DNA from: Symbiodinium natans
Taxonomy: Eukaryota > Sar > Dinophyceae > Suessiales > Symbiodiniaceae
Reading direction: 5' to 3'
Assembly: GCA_905221605.1 (NCBI GenBank)
Contig: CAJNDS010002355.1
Location: forward strand, 277,001 to 341,000
DNA: 64,000 nt
How positions within the stretch are numbered: position 1 is the first letter of the stretch; the number at the start of each line of letters is the position of its first letter. The notes below the pieces were generated by a model. It had not been told where the DNA came from. It saw only the letters and a program-made list of their open reading frames with translations, and made no database searches. Below are positions 40,799-51,680 of the stretch, piece after piece. The translations under genes and the position numbers were made by a program.

Positions 40799-41149
40799 AT
40801 GTTGATTAGCCACTCCAGGAAAATTCCTGCACCAGCCTTTTTTCTGGACGCATGTAATGCCGCACAGCCTCATGATCTGAAGCGTTCCCGGAAAATCCTT
40901 CAAACCTCACCCTGTCCTCAGGGCACCTCAACTGTTTCACTTCCTTTGTGGTTCTCTGTGCTTGGCCAGGCCCAGCAACACAGGCCAGCTGCTACCGGGA
41001 AATCGACCTGTTCTCTTAGCCAACTGGGGTTATACTGTGCTGGATTCCCAACCCTAAGGCCTAAACCTCAAGAAATCCGTTGTTGCAAGCTGTGCTGCGC
41101 CCCGTGGTACAGTTTTACATCGTTCTTGCAGGCCCAGACTTGTTGGTGA
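40799..41149 (+). other. long open frame, coding uncertain
   Basis: 116 codons free of stops and of telomere-like text, Cys/Ser-rich (IRCCKLCCAPWYSF near the end), no clear splice borders. Confidence 0.25.
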
Positions 41150-41557
41150 TGTAGCACATGAGCCCTAAACTCTGAGACCCTAAAGCCCTAAACCCTAAAA
41201 TCCTGTCATGGAGCCGTATAGACCCTATTAACCTCATGAGCGCTTCCCAAAAGAGTCTCTGAACCCGGTAGGGTTTAGGGTTTAGGGTTTAGGCTTTCGG
41301 GTTTAGGGTTTAGCGCTTAAACCGGTTGGAACCAAAGCCCCAACAGTTTAACAGCCCTACAGCGAGAGCAAGCCCTGCCTGGAACTCCCAAACTTCACGA
41401 ATTACGTAGTAGGTAGCCTAGCCGCTCGAATATGGCTCCAACATGCCCTTGACCCTAGACCTCATCCGTTGAGTACCCTAAACCCTAAACCCTAAACCCC
41501 GAACCCCAAACCCCAAACCCTAAACCTTAAACCCTAATAGTAGGCAACGACATGCAG

Positions 41558-41633
41558 AGCCCCAAATCAGTCCTGTGCCCTGTCTGCTGGAAGCAGGGAG
41601 CTCCAGAGACGAAGCCGGCGCGGGCCTTGGGGG
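41558..41633 (+). CDS. candidate exon, Cys-x-x-Cys
   Basis: After gacatgcag it reads SPKSVLCPVCWKQGAPETKP, then ARALG, running into GTTTAGGG in phase 1. CPVC could be half of a zinc-binding site. CCCTAAA tract upstream, TTTAGGG downstream. Confidence 0.52.
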
Positions 41634-41976
41634 GTTTAGGGTTTAGGGATTAGGGTTTAGGGTTTAGGGTTTCGGGTTTAGCATTGCAGCTGAATCCGCC
41701 GCTTGCAGGTTCATGGATTTTTGGGTTGAGGGTTGGGGTTTACAAGCGTTTAGGGTGGGTTTTGGGGGTTTTGGGTTCAGGGTCGGGTTTAGGGTGTTGG
41801 CGTTTGGGGTTTGGTGCCGTAGTTATAACCACTGGGGGCGTTGCTCGGCCCATTGCCAGTTCTGGCTCTGCTAAGGGGATCCTGCGGTTGTGAAGAGGTT
41901 TAGGGTTTTGGGTGTAGGGTGTAGGGTTTAGGGTTTAGGGAGTAGATGCAGAGGCACGGCAGGATTTCATATTAAC

Positions 41977-42204
41977 TTGCGAGGGCCTTCACGGACAGGC
42001 CTTTTCATGGCTCTCTGGGAGGGGTTGGTTTTGAGTTGTGAGGGGCAGAATATCTCGAGAGGCTGGCATCTTCGAGAAGTAGGTCTCGCCGGAGAACGAG
42101 ATGATTTGGCGTTTGTGAAACATTCGGGCAAAGGGATTTGGGCTGAGTCCTTTTGTCTTGTGTTTGGCCGTGTGCGTTGCGGTGGGCTGAGGCAGGGGTC
42201 GTGA
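41977..42204 (+). other. open frame, possible exon
   Basis: Reads LSCEGQNISRGWHLREVGLA, then RDDLAFVKHSGKGIWAESF, open 75 codons to TGA. A minus frame of 101 codons overlaps and also looks plausible. Strand unresolved. Confidence 0.28.
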
Positions 42205-42299
42205 GCGAATGAACGTTCGTAACCAACACTATTATAGTCATGGTACTTGTAGCCACCGTTACACATTCCCATGACCCTCCATTGGGGAGGTCAGGGTTA

Positions 42300-43850
42300 A
42301 GGTATGGTTCATAAGGTCTAAGCCAGTGGCCGATGTTGTACCTGGGAGCCCATATCTTCTACGGTAGCAATGCTACAAGGAAGAATGGTTCCACGAGCAT
42401 GGTGATGTTTGTACTGAAGGTTCCGCTTGTGGTCTCGCAGTTCTGACTAAACTGACAACCACCGGAAGTACCCCCGACAGGCATAGAGCCGTCCCAGGGC
42501 AACTGTTCCGTCCAACTATAACAATACAGTTTTAGGAGTGGTTGATATCACCACCCTGAGACCTCCGACACTAGACGCCTCAACAGATCCTTTGCACCAA
42601 ATGCTCGGAGGCTCAATCTAGAGCTGGGGCCACATAATTATCTTGAAACCACAAAGTAAACGAGGCCAAGGCCTCCGCGGCAACAAAAAATTCCAAGCGG
42701 AGTACAAAGGGCCAAGCTTGGGTACCCCCGCAAAACCTACGACATCAACACTGCGCTCATGCCGACAATTTCACTCGATGGTAAGTGGTATGTAGCCCAC
42801 CATCACACACAATCCTCAGCCACCTGGTTCACTCAACCGTTGCCATCGGAGATTTTGTACACGCAAAGTTGTCATCTATACGCCGCCCCCGCGCGCCAAG
42901 TTGTGGCATTTGCCAACGACATCCACATCCGTCAGCATTGCAGTGGGACTGGACTGAAATTACGAATTGCAAAATTGCGTCGGAAACGTTGTCGAGTTAT
43001 GGTAGATGGCTGCAAGGGCTACTGGCCAGAATGTTGCTGCGTGACACACGCCCACGTCATGTCACGGTACAAGCAGAACGATGTAGAGCTGATGCAATCA
43101 ATACAAGTTTAGCGCGATTTGTGTCATTGTTGTACGACAAAGGTCTGCACGAAGCTTGAATGGCATGATTAAGCCAACGCTTGTTTCAAAGAGCGAAGCA
43201 CATCCTTGTTAACCGATGCTGTCCCTAAGGCCGAACCTTCCGCATCAGGACGAAGATGTTGCTTCGTGGATGGAATTCTTGTAATGTGCAAAAAAGGTAG
43301 TCGTTAGAACTTTGTTTGGGGCACCAGAACCATACCTATACCTCCTCAGCCCTTTTAAGTACTTTCAAGATGCACATGCACAGATTATTGTGTATGCATC
43401 GCTGGGCTTCAACAAGCCGACCGGTCATTTGTACTTTTCACGAGGAGCCTCCATGCCGGCGCATGAGTCCGGAAGAATCAAGGCTCCTGCATGTGAGAGT
43501 CTTGGTGCATTTCGGAGGATTCAGATTCCGTCTTTCAGAGTTTAGTTTGAGTGCATAGTTCTGTTGTAATTATGTTTGGGTGCGTTGCGCCATGTGTTTT
43601 TTGGTTGCGTTTGGGATACAGCAAAACCCCTCACATGATGCATTTTTTTGCCTCAGAACTGTTATGTAAGGCTCCATGGTGTGGGCAACGTGAGCACACG
43701 TGCCCCAAACATGTAGTATTTGTGTTGTATAAGAGCTCAGGGACCCCTACACAGACTAGCTTCAAGGCTTGCGGCTTGCACTTTCTGTACACGGGAGATG
43801 AATGGCTGCACGACCGGCAGTGATATGGCGTTTCCTGAGCCTTGTTTCCG
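42300..43850. other. 1.5 kb of unique sequence without telomere-like repeats
   Basis: Several overlapping frames of 75-124 codons (42759-43159, 43312-43558) with no clear splice signals. One of the longest stretches here free of TTTAGGG text. Nothing can be assigned. Confidence 0.4.
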
Positions 43851-44130
43851 GTACATGAAGGCCCCAAACCCGAAGCCCTAAACCCCAACAACCCTAGAAC
43901 AAAATGCCCGAAAACCCTCAAAAAAAACCGAAAATGCCCTGCCCTGAAAGGCCAGAAAGCCCTACAAGACCCCGACGAAGCCGAAAAAGACCTAAGCCCT
44001 GACACCCAAAACCCTAAAACCTTAAAACCCTCCCCCAAAAGCCCTAGAACCCTAAAGAGCCTTAAAAAGCGCAAAAAAAAAAAAAACCTAAAACCCTAAA
44101 AAGCCCAATGCCCTAAACCCTTACACGCAG

Positions 44131-44190
44131 GGCCAGCTGGGCACAGGGGCGTCGAAAGCCGCCCGAGCCAAGGCTCGGTCGATTCCCCCC
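44131..44190 (+). CDS. candidate exon, basic Ala-rich
   Basis: After acacgcag it reads GQLGTGASKAARAKARSIPP, phase 0 at both ends, donor gttttt. Preceded by CCCTAAA and followed by TTTAGGG from 44197. Confidence 0.52.
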
Positions 44191-44570
44191 GTTTTTGGGT
44201 TTAGGGTTTAGGATTTAGGGTTTAGGGTTTATGGTTTAGGGTTTGCGAACCTAAGCCCTAGACCCGAATTGCGCCCACCCCAGGAAATTCGACTGTGTCT
44301 GGTGAGGGTTAAGGGCCTAGGACCCCTCCCCCCCGAAGCATTACGGTACAGAAGATGCTGAAAAACAATAGCCCCAAATTCATTACAACCGGGCCCTTTA
44401 TCTCGAGGTGTTTCAGGGCGCGGGATGAGTGTGAACTGGTAGCGAGGAGTTGAGGTTACGTCAGTAATGATACTGCTGTAATGCTGCAATATTAGTGGGG
44501 GCAGCTCTGGTATCCTACACCCATGTTACTGTACACCCTGAACTGATCTACGGCTCTGCTTGCGTTTCAG

Positions 44571-44678
44571 AAGGTAGCCATCTCGGCTTCCCCACGCTTT
44601 GAAAGCCCGACCTTGAAATCAAACAGCTGCCAGGAGCGTGAGGCCATCCTACAGCAGATGGAAGTCGCACTGGCGTGA
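44571..44678 (+). CDS. probable terminal exon with stop
   Basis: After gcgtttcag it reads KVAISASPRFESPTLKSNSC, then QEREAILQQMEVALA and TGA at 44676-44678. The C-terminal half is a charged helix. aataaa occurs at 44697, though dinoflagellates do not rely on that signal. No in-phase donor before the stop links it to the next candidate at 44979, which favours a true gene end here. Confidence 0.5.
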   Translation, partial: KVAISASPRFESPTLKSNSCQEREAILQQMEVALA

Positions 44679-44704
44679 TTTGCCCCAATCCTGAAGAATA
44701 AAAG

Positions 44705-44785
44705 TCACCAGAATAACCATAATAATAATAATCATAATAATTACAATACGAATAAGAATAATAGTAATAATCATAATATTATGCC
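44705..44785. repeat. AATAAT microsatellite
   Basis: AATAATAAT/ATAATC repeats, similar to 24300-24360. Confidence 0.85.
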
Positions 44786-44978
44786 CAAAGAGTATTTTGA
44801 TTGAACCCTGGACCCTGCATTGCCTTGGTCTGAGGGTCCTCGAACCTCAGCATGGCACGTCAGACAGCCTCGAAAACAGAGACCGCTACAACCTTGAACG
44901 TTTGTTCAACCTCTAGAAGGCTGCTGCGACAACATGGGTCCATGGTGGTTAGCTGAAGGCATCAAGCTGTGACCGCAG

Positions 44979-45058
44979 CGTCTGAACGCCAGGAAGATCG
45001 CCAGCGCTTCGAGGACCTTTCTGCCGAGAAGCTCGCTGAACCGAATAAAGAGCCCTAA
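44979..45058 (+). CDS. candidate exon, charged helix
   Basis: After gaccgcag it reads SERQEDRQRFEDLSAEKLAE, then PNKEP and TAA at 45056. Coiled-coil-like. It could be a last exon or the first seen exon of the next gene. Confidence 0.45.
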
Positions 45059-45131
45059 CAGGCCCTAAGCCCTAAACCCACAAAGGCTTGAATAGCTTAG
45101 AGCTGCCGGGTGTTCAAAGCGTGCGTCTGAA

Positions 45132-45283
45132 ATGGGCTCGGGGGTGAAGATGGTTAAGATGCCTCCCTCTCCCAGACGTTTTGAAAATGGGGGGTCAAAG
45201 GAGGGAAAACGGGAGGGTCTTCACCTCCGAAACCCATCCATCACCCCGCCATGGTCTGCGGATATCACCTTCACCCGGGCCAT
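45132..45283 (+). CDS. candidate exon, possible start
   Basis: ATG at 45132 reads MGSGVKMVKMPPSPRRFENG, then GKREGLHLRNPSITPPW. Another frame contains PPKPIHHPAMVCGYH, which resembles a Kelch opening. Unresolved. Candidate N-terminus for the downstream gene. Confidence 0.3.
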
Positions 45284-45381
45284 AAACCCTAAACCCAACC
45301 TCTCAACCCCCGAAACAAAAGAGTCGAAAATCCAAGTAAGAACCTTACTTCTCAATTATCACCTGCAACTCCGGCTTCGCG

Positions 45382-45525
45382 CTTAGGGCTTAGGGCTTAG
45401 GGCTTAGGGCTTAGGGCTTAGGGCTTAGGGCTTCGGGCTTCGGGCTTCGGGCTTAGGGCTTCGGGCTTCGGGCTTCGGGCTTAGGGCTTAGGGCTTCGGG
45501 CTTAGGGCTTAGGGCTCAGGGCTGA
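45382..45525. repeat. GGGCTTA/GGGCTTC heptamer array
   Basis: About 20 copies of a telomere-like variant with C in place of T, with blocks of GGGCTTA and GGGCTTC. Homogenised locally. Confidence 0.95.
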
Positions 45526-45576
45526 AAGTTTTGAGATTGGGATTTAGGTTTCAGGGAAGGCTCACTTAAAGCCAAG

Positions 45577-45654
45577 TTGTTCGGAGGAGCGCTACGTGGC
45601 GCCAAGCGCAGTGGCAGCTCAAAGCGAAACCAAAGCCGAGGCCCCTTTGGGCAC
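45577..45654 (+). CDS. candidate exon
   Basis: Reads SEERYVAPSAVAAQSETKAE, then APLG, ending at gtagca. TTTAGGG array starts 12 nt later. Acceptor gccaag is weak. Confidence 0.45.
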
Positions 45655-45756
45655 GTAGCACCTGAGTAGGGTTTAGGGTTTAGGGTTTAGGGTTTAGGGT
45701 TTAGGGTTTATGGTTTAGGGGTTAGGGTTTAGGGTTTAGGGTTTAGGATCGGGGCA

Positions 45757-45845
45757 CTTAGTAAGTAGGGTCATAGGTACATTTCTTGGGCTTATAAGTA
45801 TAGTTTCGCTACTTATATCCGCACTTACTAAGTCCCTAGCTGATC
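45757..45845. repeat. inverted-repeat element, GCACTTAGTAAGT family
   Basis: Ends gcacttagtaagtaggg and cgcacttactaagtccc are near reverse complements. Related to 4290-4385. Confidence 0.8.
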
Positions 45846-46021
45846 CTTAGGGTTTAGGGTTTGCGGCTTTTGGGTTTTTTGGGGGGTAGGCTCAAAAGGA
45901 CTCCCACTGGCATTTGTGTGTAGGGACCCAAATCCCGAAGAAACGTGGCCTCCTTCTGTTGCAGCGAAAAATGGCTGCATTCAAGAAAACGGGGTGACCA
46001 GCCCAAAGGGTGCCCCAAGTT

Positions 46022-46077
46022 TAGGGTTTAGGGTTTAGGGTTTAGGGTTTAGGGTTTAGGGTTTAGGGTTTAGGGTC
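46022..46077. repeat. TTTAGGG array
   Basis: Eight perfect units. Confidence 0.95.
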
Positions 46078-46213
46078 CCACATACCCGTGGGGGGGGTTG
46101 GAGCTAGGGCCATCAGTCAATTTCCTAAGGGAGAACGCGATATGACCAGGCCAACATCCATGCGCACACAGAAGCTCGGGGCAACCACTCTAGCTACTAG
46201 TTGGAGGTTTCAG

Positions 46214-46407
46214 CCTCAAAGCTCCGAGAAACGGATGCTGAAATGGACCGATTTGCACCCGACGACACAAAGCAAAAACTGTGCTTTATTGTGGGGAGCA
46301 AATTGGGGGGTGTAAACACAGGGTTGGGTCAAGAGATGATAGACACTCGCTTCACGGGCTCACAGCCGGCTGCGAAGCCAAAAGCTGGGTTTGTCGTCCG
46401 GAAGCAT
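46214..46407 (+). CDS. candidate exon
   Basis: After ggtttcag it reads SKLRETDAEMDRFAPDDTKQ, KLCFIVGSKLGGVNTGLGQE and MIDTRFTGSQPAAKPKAG, with a gtaggt donor. About 64 codons of good composition. No family recognised. Confidence 0.42.
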
Positions 46408-46640
46408 GTAGGTTCAGTTCATCCGAAAAGATAACGGGGGATCCTTACTTACTTTTCCTCGGTTGCTCTGGGGTCTATCTGAAGTTTGTCCAGGATGTGA
46501 GGGAGGTACCGTAAGAACGAGAATCTGTCCAGCCACTGACGTGTATTAGATGCAGCATATACTGACTACACCAACTAACCGGTTCTTTTTTGCCCAAAAG
46601 CATCGGCTCTGCTGTCAAAAGGGGCTGTAGGCTTTTGCAG

Positions 46641-46694
46641 TGCCCGGGCAAGAGCTTTGTTCAGCTTCCACCGACAAGAACCATCTCCAGGATC
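46641..46694 (+). CDS. candidate short exon
   Basis: After cttttgcag it reads CPGKSFVQLPPTRTISRI before gtgggg. Confidence 0.38.
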
Positions 46695-47111
46695 GTGGGG
46701 GCTGACACTGTTGTTTTTGCTTCACAGGTACTGGTGCTCCAAACCCTAAACGCTAAGCCCGGAACCCGAAACCCTAAACCCTTAGTCTTAGCCTAAACCC
46801 TATAGACCCTGAACCCGAAGCCCGAAGCCCTAAACCCTGTCCCTGAACCCTAGAACCCTATTGCTAACTACAACCCTAGAAACCAAGCGTTCGTCCAGTT
46901 TCGCGCAGCACTTGCGAGTGACAGCACGCAGGCATCTGGAGCATGCCGACAGGCCTGGGCCAGAACCATAGGGGTTTTTGGCCTTTGTTCTTTTGGGGGA
47001 TTGGGGGATAAACATTTCAGAGCTTTTGGGCTCTTTGTCTCTATGATTTCAGGCTTTCTAGGACTTTATGTTTTCAGGACTTATTTCAGGACTTAGGGTC
47101 ACCCGACGAAG

Positions 47112-47190
47112 CTCGGTTAGAAAAGAGACCGCTGCGAAGGTGCGGCTACAAATTCGCTGCGCCTCTTCTGGTCGCGTCGCCGGGAGCTGA
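47112..47190 (+). CDS. candidate exon
   Basis: Reads RLEKRPLRRCGYKFAAPLLV, then ASPG, ending at gtacgg. Acceptor cgacgaag. Confidence 0.38.
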
Positions 47191-47549
47191 GTACGGGTAG
47201 CTCTGAATTAGGGTTCAAGGGTAGAGTTTGGGATTAAAAGAGGGCCCTGAACCCTAAACCCTAAACCCTACAAGGGGGCGGGGTCGCTCCTTTGTTGGTG
47301 TCTAAATGTTGAGGCTTGCAAAGTTTTCCGACTCGTGCCTATCTCTTGGACCTCCGCAGCTTCTCATGGTGCTTTTGCGAACATAAGCTTCTTGCTGTCT
47401 CCCAGAGTGGTTTAGTCTGGTCCTGCGCCGCCCTCAGAAGTAGGAGCGCTTCCTTTGATAAAACTTCTGACTGACCTCCCAGATCTTTAAGTCTGGGAGT
47501 CTTAGGGTGAGTAGCCCAAGAACAGCTGCTCACCAGAGCTTGTTTTCAG

Positions 47550-47632
47550 GTGACTGGCACCAGTTTCGGGCCCGATGATACCCTTCTGTCGGTGCGTGAC
47601 TTCGCTGCAAAGGACTCCCGCCTCAACAGGCA
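47550..47632 (+). CDS. candidate exon, possible IPT/TIG-like strand
   Basis: A strong acceptor (cttgttttcag) and donor (gtatgt) enclose VTGTSFGPDDTLLSVRDFA and AKDSRLNR. VTGTSFGPDDTLLSV resembles the opening strand of IPT/TIG or similar beta-sandwich domains, on residue pattern only. A TATA-rich intron follows. Confidence 0.55.
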
Positions 47633-48405
47633 GTATGTATACGCACACTCTTTTTTATGTTTACAAATGCCTATGTGTGTATATCTGTATATTTTTGTAA
47701 ATGTAATGTATGAGGGTACATATTATATACATACATATATATATATACTGGTACAGCAAATACACATACCGGAAGCGGCTTCAATGGCCGTATATTGTTG
47801 CACAGTGCTTGACTATACTCGCTTGAGTTCGTTTCCATGCGTCTACATATTCCCACGGCCCACTCCCCTGTACTGTTCTTGTATGTGCAACGCCATATAT
47901 GTACTCATGAACGTATATGTATATGCATTTGCACTCGGTTTTCTGAACGATTTGGCTGAATACAACCCCTACTACAGACTCAGACTGTGCCCAGAAGGGC
48001 GGGATCCCAAACGAAAGCCTTAGATAGGCAAACAAAGGTACCTGGTTATTGTTGTTATTACTGTCATTATTATTTTCCTATTGGTATGAGTATTGTTATA
48101 ATCATTATTGGTACTATTCCTAGGCTATTGGGCAACCTAGGCCCTTTCCTCCAAGAAGCCCCACCAGAAAAGGGCTCCGAGTTCATTCCTAGGCAAAACT
48201 CCAAATGGGGGTTTCCGAAAGTAGGGTACCTTTTTGGGGTCATTATTAGGGTTTAGGGTGTAGGGTTTAGGTTTTAGGGTTTGGGGTTTGGGGTTTAGGT
48301 TTTAGGTTTAGGGTTAAGGGTTATAAGGCGATCCTACTATTTGGGGGTCCATATTATGGGCCCTCTATTTTTGGGGTCCTCTATTTTCGTAAACCCCAAA
48401 TCCAG

Positions 48406-48484
48406 CGTGCGGCAGGAGCTCTGTCTCCTTCTGGGCGAGGGCACCGATGGCCCTGAGATGTCGCCCCTCGCATCGAGATTTGGA
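48406..48484 (+). CDS. candidate exon
   Basis: After aaatccag, at the end of a TTTCGTAAACCCC element arm, it reads VRQELCLLLGEGTDGPEMSP, then LASRFG before gtaggg. Confidence 0.45.
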
Positions 48485-48589
48485 GTAGGGCTTGTTCCAA
48501 GCATGCGGTTTAGGGTTTAGGATTTAGGGCACACACACACACACACTTAAGCATCCACTTCCTTGAATCATTGTGGTTCTCCTATGCGA

Positions 48590-49020
48590 CCCTGAACCCT
48601 CCTGACACCCTCAACCTGAAAGAACGAAACCGTACATCCTGTAAACTTTATCGTAAAGCCTATACAACCCGAAGCCCTAATTACCCACAATTCAACCTTA
48701 GACCCGGTATAACCCCCCAACCTGTCTAATCCTACACCCTGGACAACCCTAACCTTCGCTTGAACCCTATATGACCCAAACTCCGTGCAGCCCTATATCC
48801 TAGACCATATTCAACCCTGAAGTCTTTTCGCCACACAACCCCAAACCCTAACCCTCCATAACCCTAAGCCCTATCCAACCCAAACACACCAGACCCTACT
48901 CAGCCCTAAACCCCAAACTCTAAACTCCCAGACCTTATTCGGCCCTAAACCCTAAAAACCCTATCAACTCTATATCAACCCCATAAACCCTATAAACCCG
49001 ATAAACCCTATAAGACCACA
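48590..49020. repeat. degenerate CCCTAAA-type tract
   Basis: About 430 nt of CCCTA-rich text (AACCCTATA, ACCCGATAAA), ending before the acceptor at 49035. Long and decayed, so probably old. Confidence 0.8.
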
Positions 49021-49035
49021 ATCCCCAAGTTCCAG

Positions 49036-49128
49036 CTGCAAGGCTGGCTTTCCCACCGCGCACCTCCTTCACCTCGGAGGAGCAGCTGAGCTCCTCACTC
49101 GCGCAGCTCGGGCCGGGACACCCGAAGG
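49036..49128 (+). CDS. candidate exon
   Basis: After caagttccag it reads ARLAFPPRTSFTSEEQLSSS, then LAQLGPGHPK, ending in phase 1 at gtttatagg. CCCTAAA-type tract upstream and GGGTTTATA array downstream. Confidence 0.55.
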
Positions 49129-49450
49129 GTTTATAGGGTTTGTAGGGGTGTAGGATTGTGGGGTTGAGGGTTTATAGGGTTTCTAGGGTTGAGAGGGTTT
49201 ATAGGGTTTATAGGGTTGAGAGGGTTTATAGGGTTGATAGGGTTGAGAAGGTTTATAGGGTTGAGAGGGTTTATAGGGTTTATAGGGTGTACAGGGTTCA
49301 TAGGGTTTATAGGATTTATAGGGTTTGTAGGGTTTACAGGGCTTATAGGGTTGAGAGGGTTTATAGGGTTGATAGGGTTGAGAGGTTTTATAGGGTTGAT
49401 AGGGTTCATAGGGTTTATAGGGTTTACAGGGTTTAGGGTTTATAGGATCT
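49129..49450. repeat. GGGTTTATA/GGGTTGA array
   Basis: About 320 nt of TATAGGGTTGAGAGGGTTTA-type repeats, 8-9 bp units derived from TTTAGGG. The resulting Arg-Val-Tyr and Ile-Gly-Phe frames on + and Asn-Pro-Ile frames on - are repeat artefacts. Confidence 0.92.
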
Positions 49451-50209
49451 AGTGCTTTGGGTTTAGGGCCTGGGCAGGTTTTGGGTTTGTAGGGGTGTAA
49501 GGATGTAGGGTTAAGGGTAGTTTAGTGGTGTTGAGTTGAACGATTTGTCGCAGGAGGGCGTCAGAATACAACAGCATAGAGTAAACGCTACCAGGGCGTG
49601 GCATGCGGCATGCACCAGACACATCAACCCACAAACAGACGGCAAACGTACATGCATATCTACATTGATGTACAAACTTTGCTTTCCTTGCAATGACCTC
49701 TTTCAGTGCAGTCCACTGTGACACTGTACCAGTGGGCTGCTTGTGTGGCCAGGCTAACGCCCAGTGCCACCCTCCTGATCAAGGCCGGCGTTGTTTTTTT
49801 TTCACCAGCGGCCCGAGGCTTCCAAGAAGATGGCACCCCTGAACTTAAGAACCTTCCCCAAAATCGAGAGATGAGAATCCCGATGTTGTCCTGATAAGGC
49901 AGACATATAATGCTTCCGTTTTTTGAGGGTTATGAAGCAAATCGTAGTGACGCCGAATTAAATCCCTAGGGCCTAAACCTGCAAGCCCAAGCGTTTCAAG
50001 CCCAAGCCTTGGGCTGCAAGAAGCCAGCAAAGGGTATAGGGTTTAGCGTTTAGGGTTTAGGGTTTAGGGTTTAGGGTTTAGGGTTTAGGGTTTAGGGTTT
50101 AGGGTTGTGTTGAGTTTTCTCTGTGGCCTGCGGCATGCTGCTTGGCACTTCACATGTCAAGCCTTGAGCTTGAATCCTCTCAGAGGTGGCCTTCTTGATC
50201 TTCCCCCTC

Positions 50210-50455
50210 GGGTTTAGGGTTTAGGGCTTAGGGTTTAGGGTTAGGGTTTAGGGTTTAGGGTTTAGGGTTTGGGGTTTAGGGTTTAGGTTTAGGGTTTAGG
50301 GTTTAGGGTTAGGGTTTAGGGTTTAGGGTTTAGGGTTTAGGGTTTAGGGTTTAGGGTTTAGGGTTTAGGGCTTAGGGCTTAGGGTTTAGGGTTCAGGGTT
50401 TAGGGTTCAGGGTTCAGGGCTCAGGGTTCAGGGCTTTAGGGTTTAGGGAACCCTG
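50210..50455. repeat. long TTTAGGG array
   Basis: About 33 units with GGGCTTA and TTCAGGG variants. It lies upstream of an exon, an exception to the usual polarity. Confidence 0.95.
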
Positions 50456-50473
50456 ACTCCTCCCGCGCAACAG

Positions 50474-50531
50474 GGCATCTCTGCGATGCCAGCAGCGCCT
50501 GCGGAGGACGCAGAAGGAGGCAGCTCAGTCG
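50474..50531 (+). CDS. exon, Ala/acidic linker
   Basis: After gcaacag it reads GISAMPAAPAEDAEGGSS, ending TCA-GTC-G in phase 1 at GTTTAGGG. The next exon (50993) begins with two bases that complete this codon as Gly, so a telomere-like donor gives a matching junction. Confidence 0.6.
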
Positions 50532-50992
50532 GTTTAGGGATTAGGGTTTAGGGTTTAGGGTTTAGGGTTTAGGGTTTAGGGTTTAGGGTTTAAGGTTTAG
50601 GGGGTCCATGGACCTTTGTAGTATGGGCGAGTATGGGGTTTAGGGTTTGGGGTAGTAAGGGTTGAGGGTTTAGGGATATATACTTGGGCTTTAAAGGGGT
50701 TCCCATACAGTAGCTTAGGGCCCAAATTTATACGATTTAGGCGCATGGAGATTTTAGGGAATGTAGTGGACGGATATAAGCTGCACAGTGGCTGTGACGT
50801 GTTTAGGGTCTACAGGGTTTACCGGGCGCGTGGGTCACAAAGCAGGGCTCTTGGGCTGCCCCGTCTTTCGTGGAATGCCGACCTGGGAACGGCTTTGCTC
50901 CCGTCCGAAATGCAACAACTGAGCCGATCTCAAAGCATTTTCAAATTTTAAGGCCCTGGCAGTCTGTACCCCCCTCCAGCCACTTACGCTAG

Positions 50993-51074
50993 GCGCAGCA
51001 GCTCCTGAAGTCCCATCAGCACCCACTTCAGCGTCGTGTCCACGGGGCCATGCCATGGTGGCTGAGCTGCATGG
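50993..51074 (+). CDS. Kelch-repeat exon
   Basis: After ttacgctag it reads AAAPEVPSAPTSASCPRGHA, then MVAELHG. CPRGHAMVAELHG is the Pro-Arg-x-His-Ala-Met opening of a Kelch blade. Joins the exon at 50474 in phase. Donor gtccag. A different frame, open from 51050 to 51355 (VGSCISATWDGSLLQFPF), may hold the next exon. Confidence 0.65.
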
Positions 51075-51639
51075 GTCCAGTCTTGCTTGAGGAAGCACGG
51101 AAAATCACAGGCACCCGAGTGGGTTCTTGCATTTCGGCGACCTGGGATGGATCCCTGTTGCAGTTCCCATTCCTAGATCATGTGCAGCATCTCTCGCTTG
51201 TGCAAAATGACTGTCACAGCTTCCACTTTTCGTATCAGGGCTCGGTTCCATGGTGTTCGTTCGTACTATTTCCAGAACCCCAGGCCTTGGTACCTGGGTG
51301 TAACGCACATCGCCTGAGCAAAACCCTTCAGCACAGCGCACATGTTGGTAGCTGAGCTCGCACTTGGAATAAGACAGAAGCAGGGCTTCGGATGTATTCA
51401 AGCTGCTGTACGACCATCAACACATAATCAAAGCATTCGCGTTGCTGTCTTGCTTTTGTGAGCATGCCGCGGGACGGAACCAAGCAGCAAAAGCGGAGCG
51501 GACACACATCCTGTGTAGTCATGTAGGTTCGAGTTCACTAAGACTATAAGCCTTTCCATGCCAGCATGTGCAACAAACAGATGTAAGAGGCTCATTCAAC
51601 ATGAGCATCCGTGAGGTTGCGTGCGTTCACAGCCTGATG

Positions 51640-51680
51640 TGTGGGTGCGTGTGTGTGTGCGTGTGTGTGTGCGTGCGCGC
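51640..51680. repeat. GTGTGC microsatellite
   Basis: Short (GT)n/(GTGC)n run. Confidence 0.85.

Noticed and set aside
44695-44702. aataaa as a polyadenylation signal defining the gene end
   Set aside because: Dinoflagellate genes do not reliably use AATAAA and the sequence lies in an AT-rich microsatellite area; kept only as a side note.
49131-49452. Tyr-Arg-Val and Asn-Pro-Ile repeat frames
   Set aside because: Products of the GGGTTTATA/GGGTTGA array, open on both strands, without splice signals.
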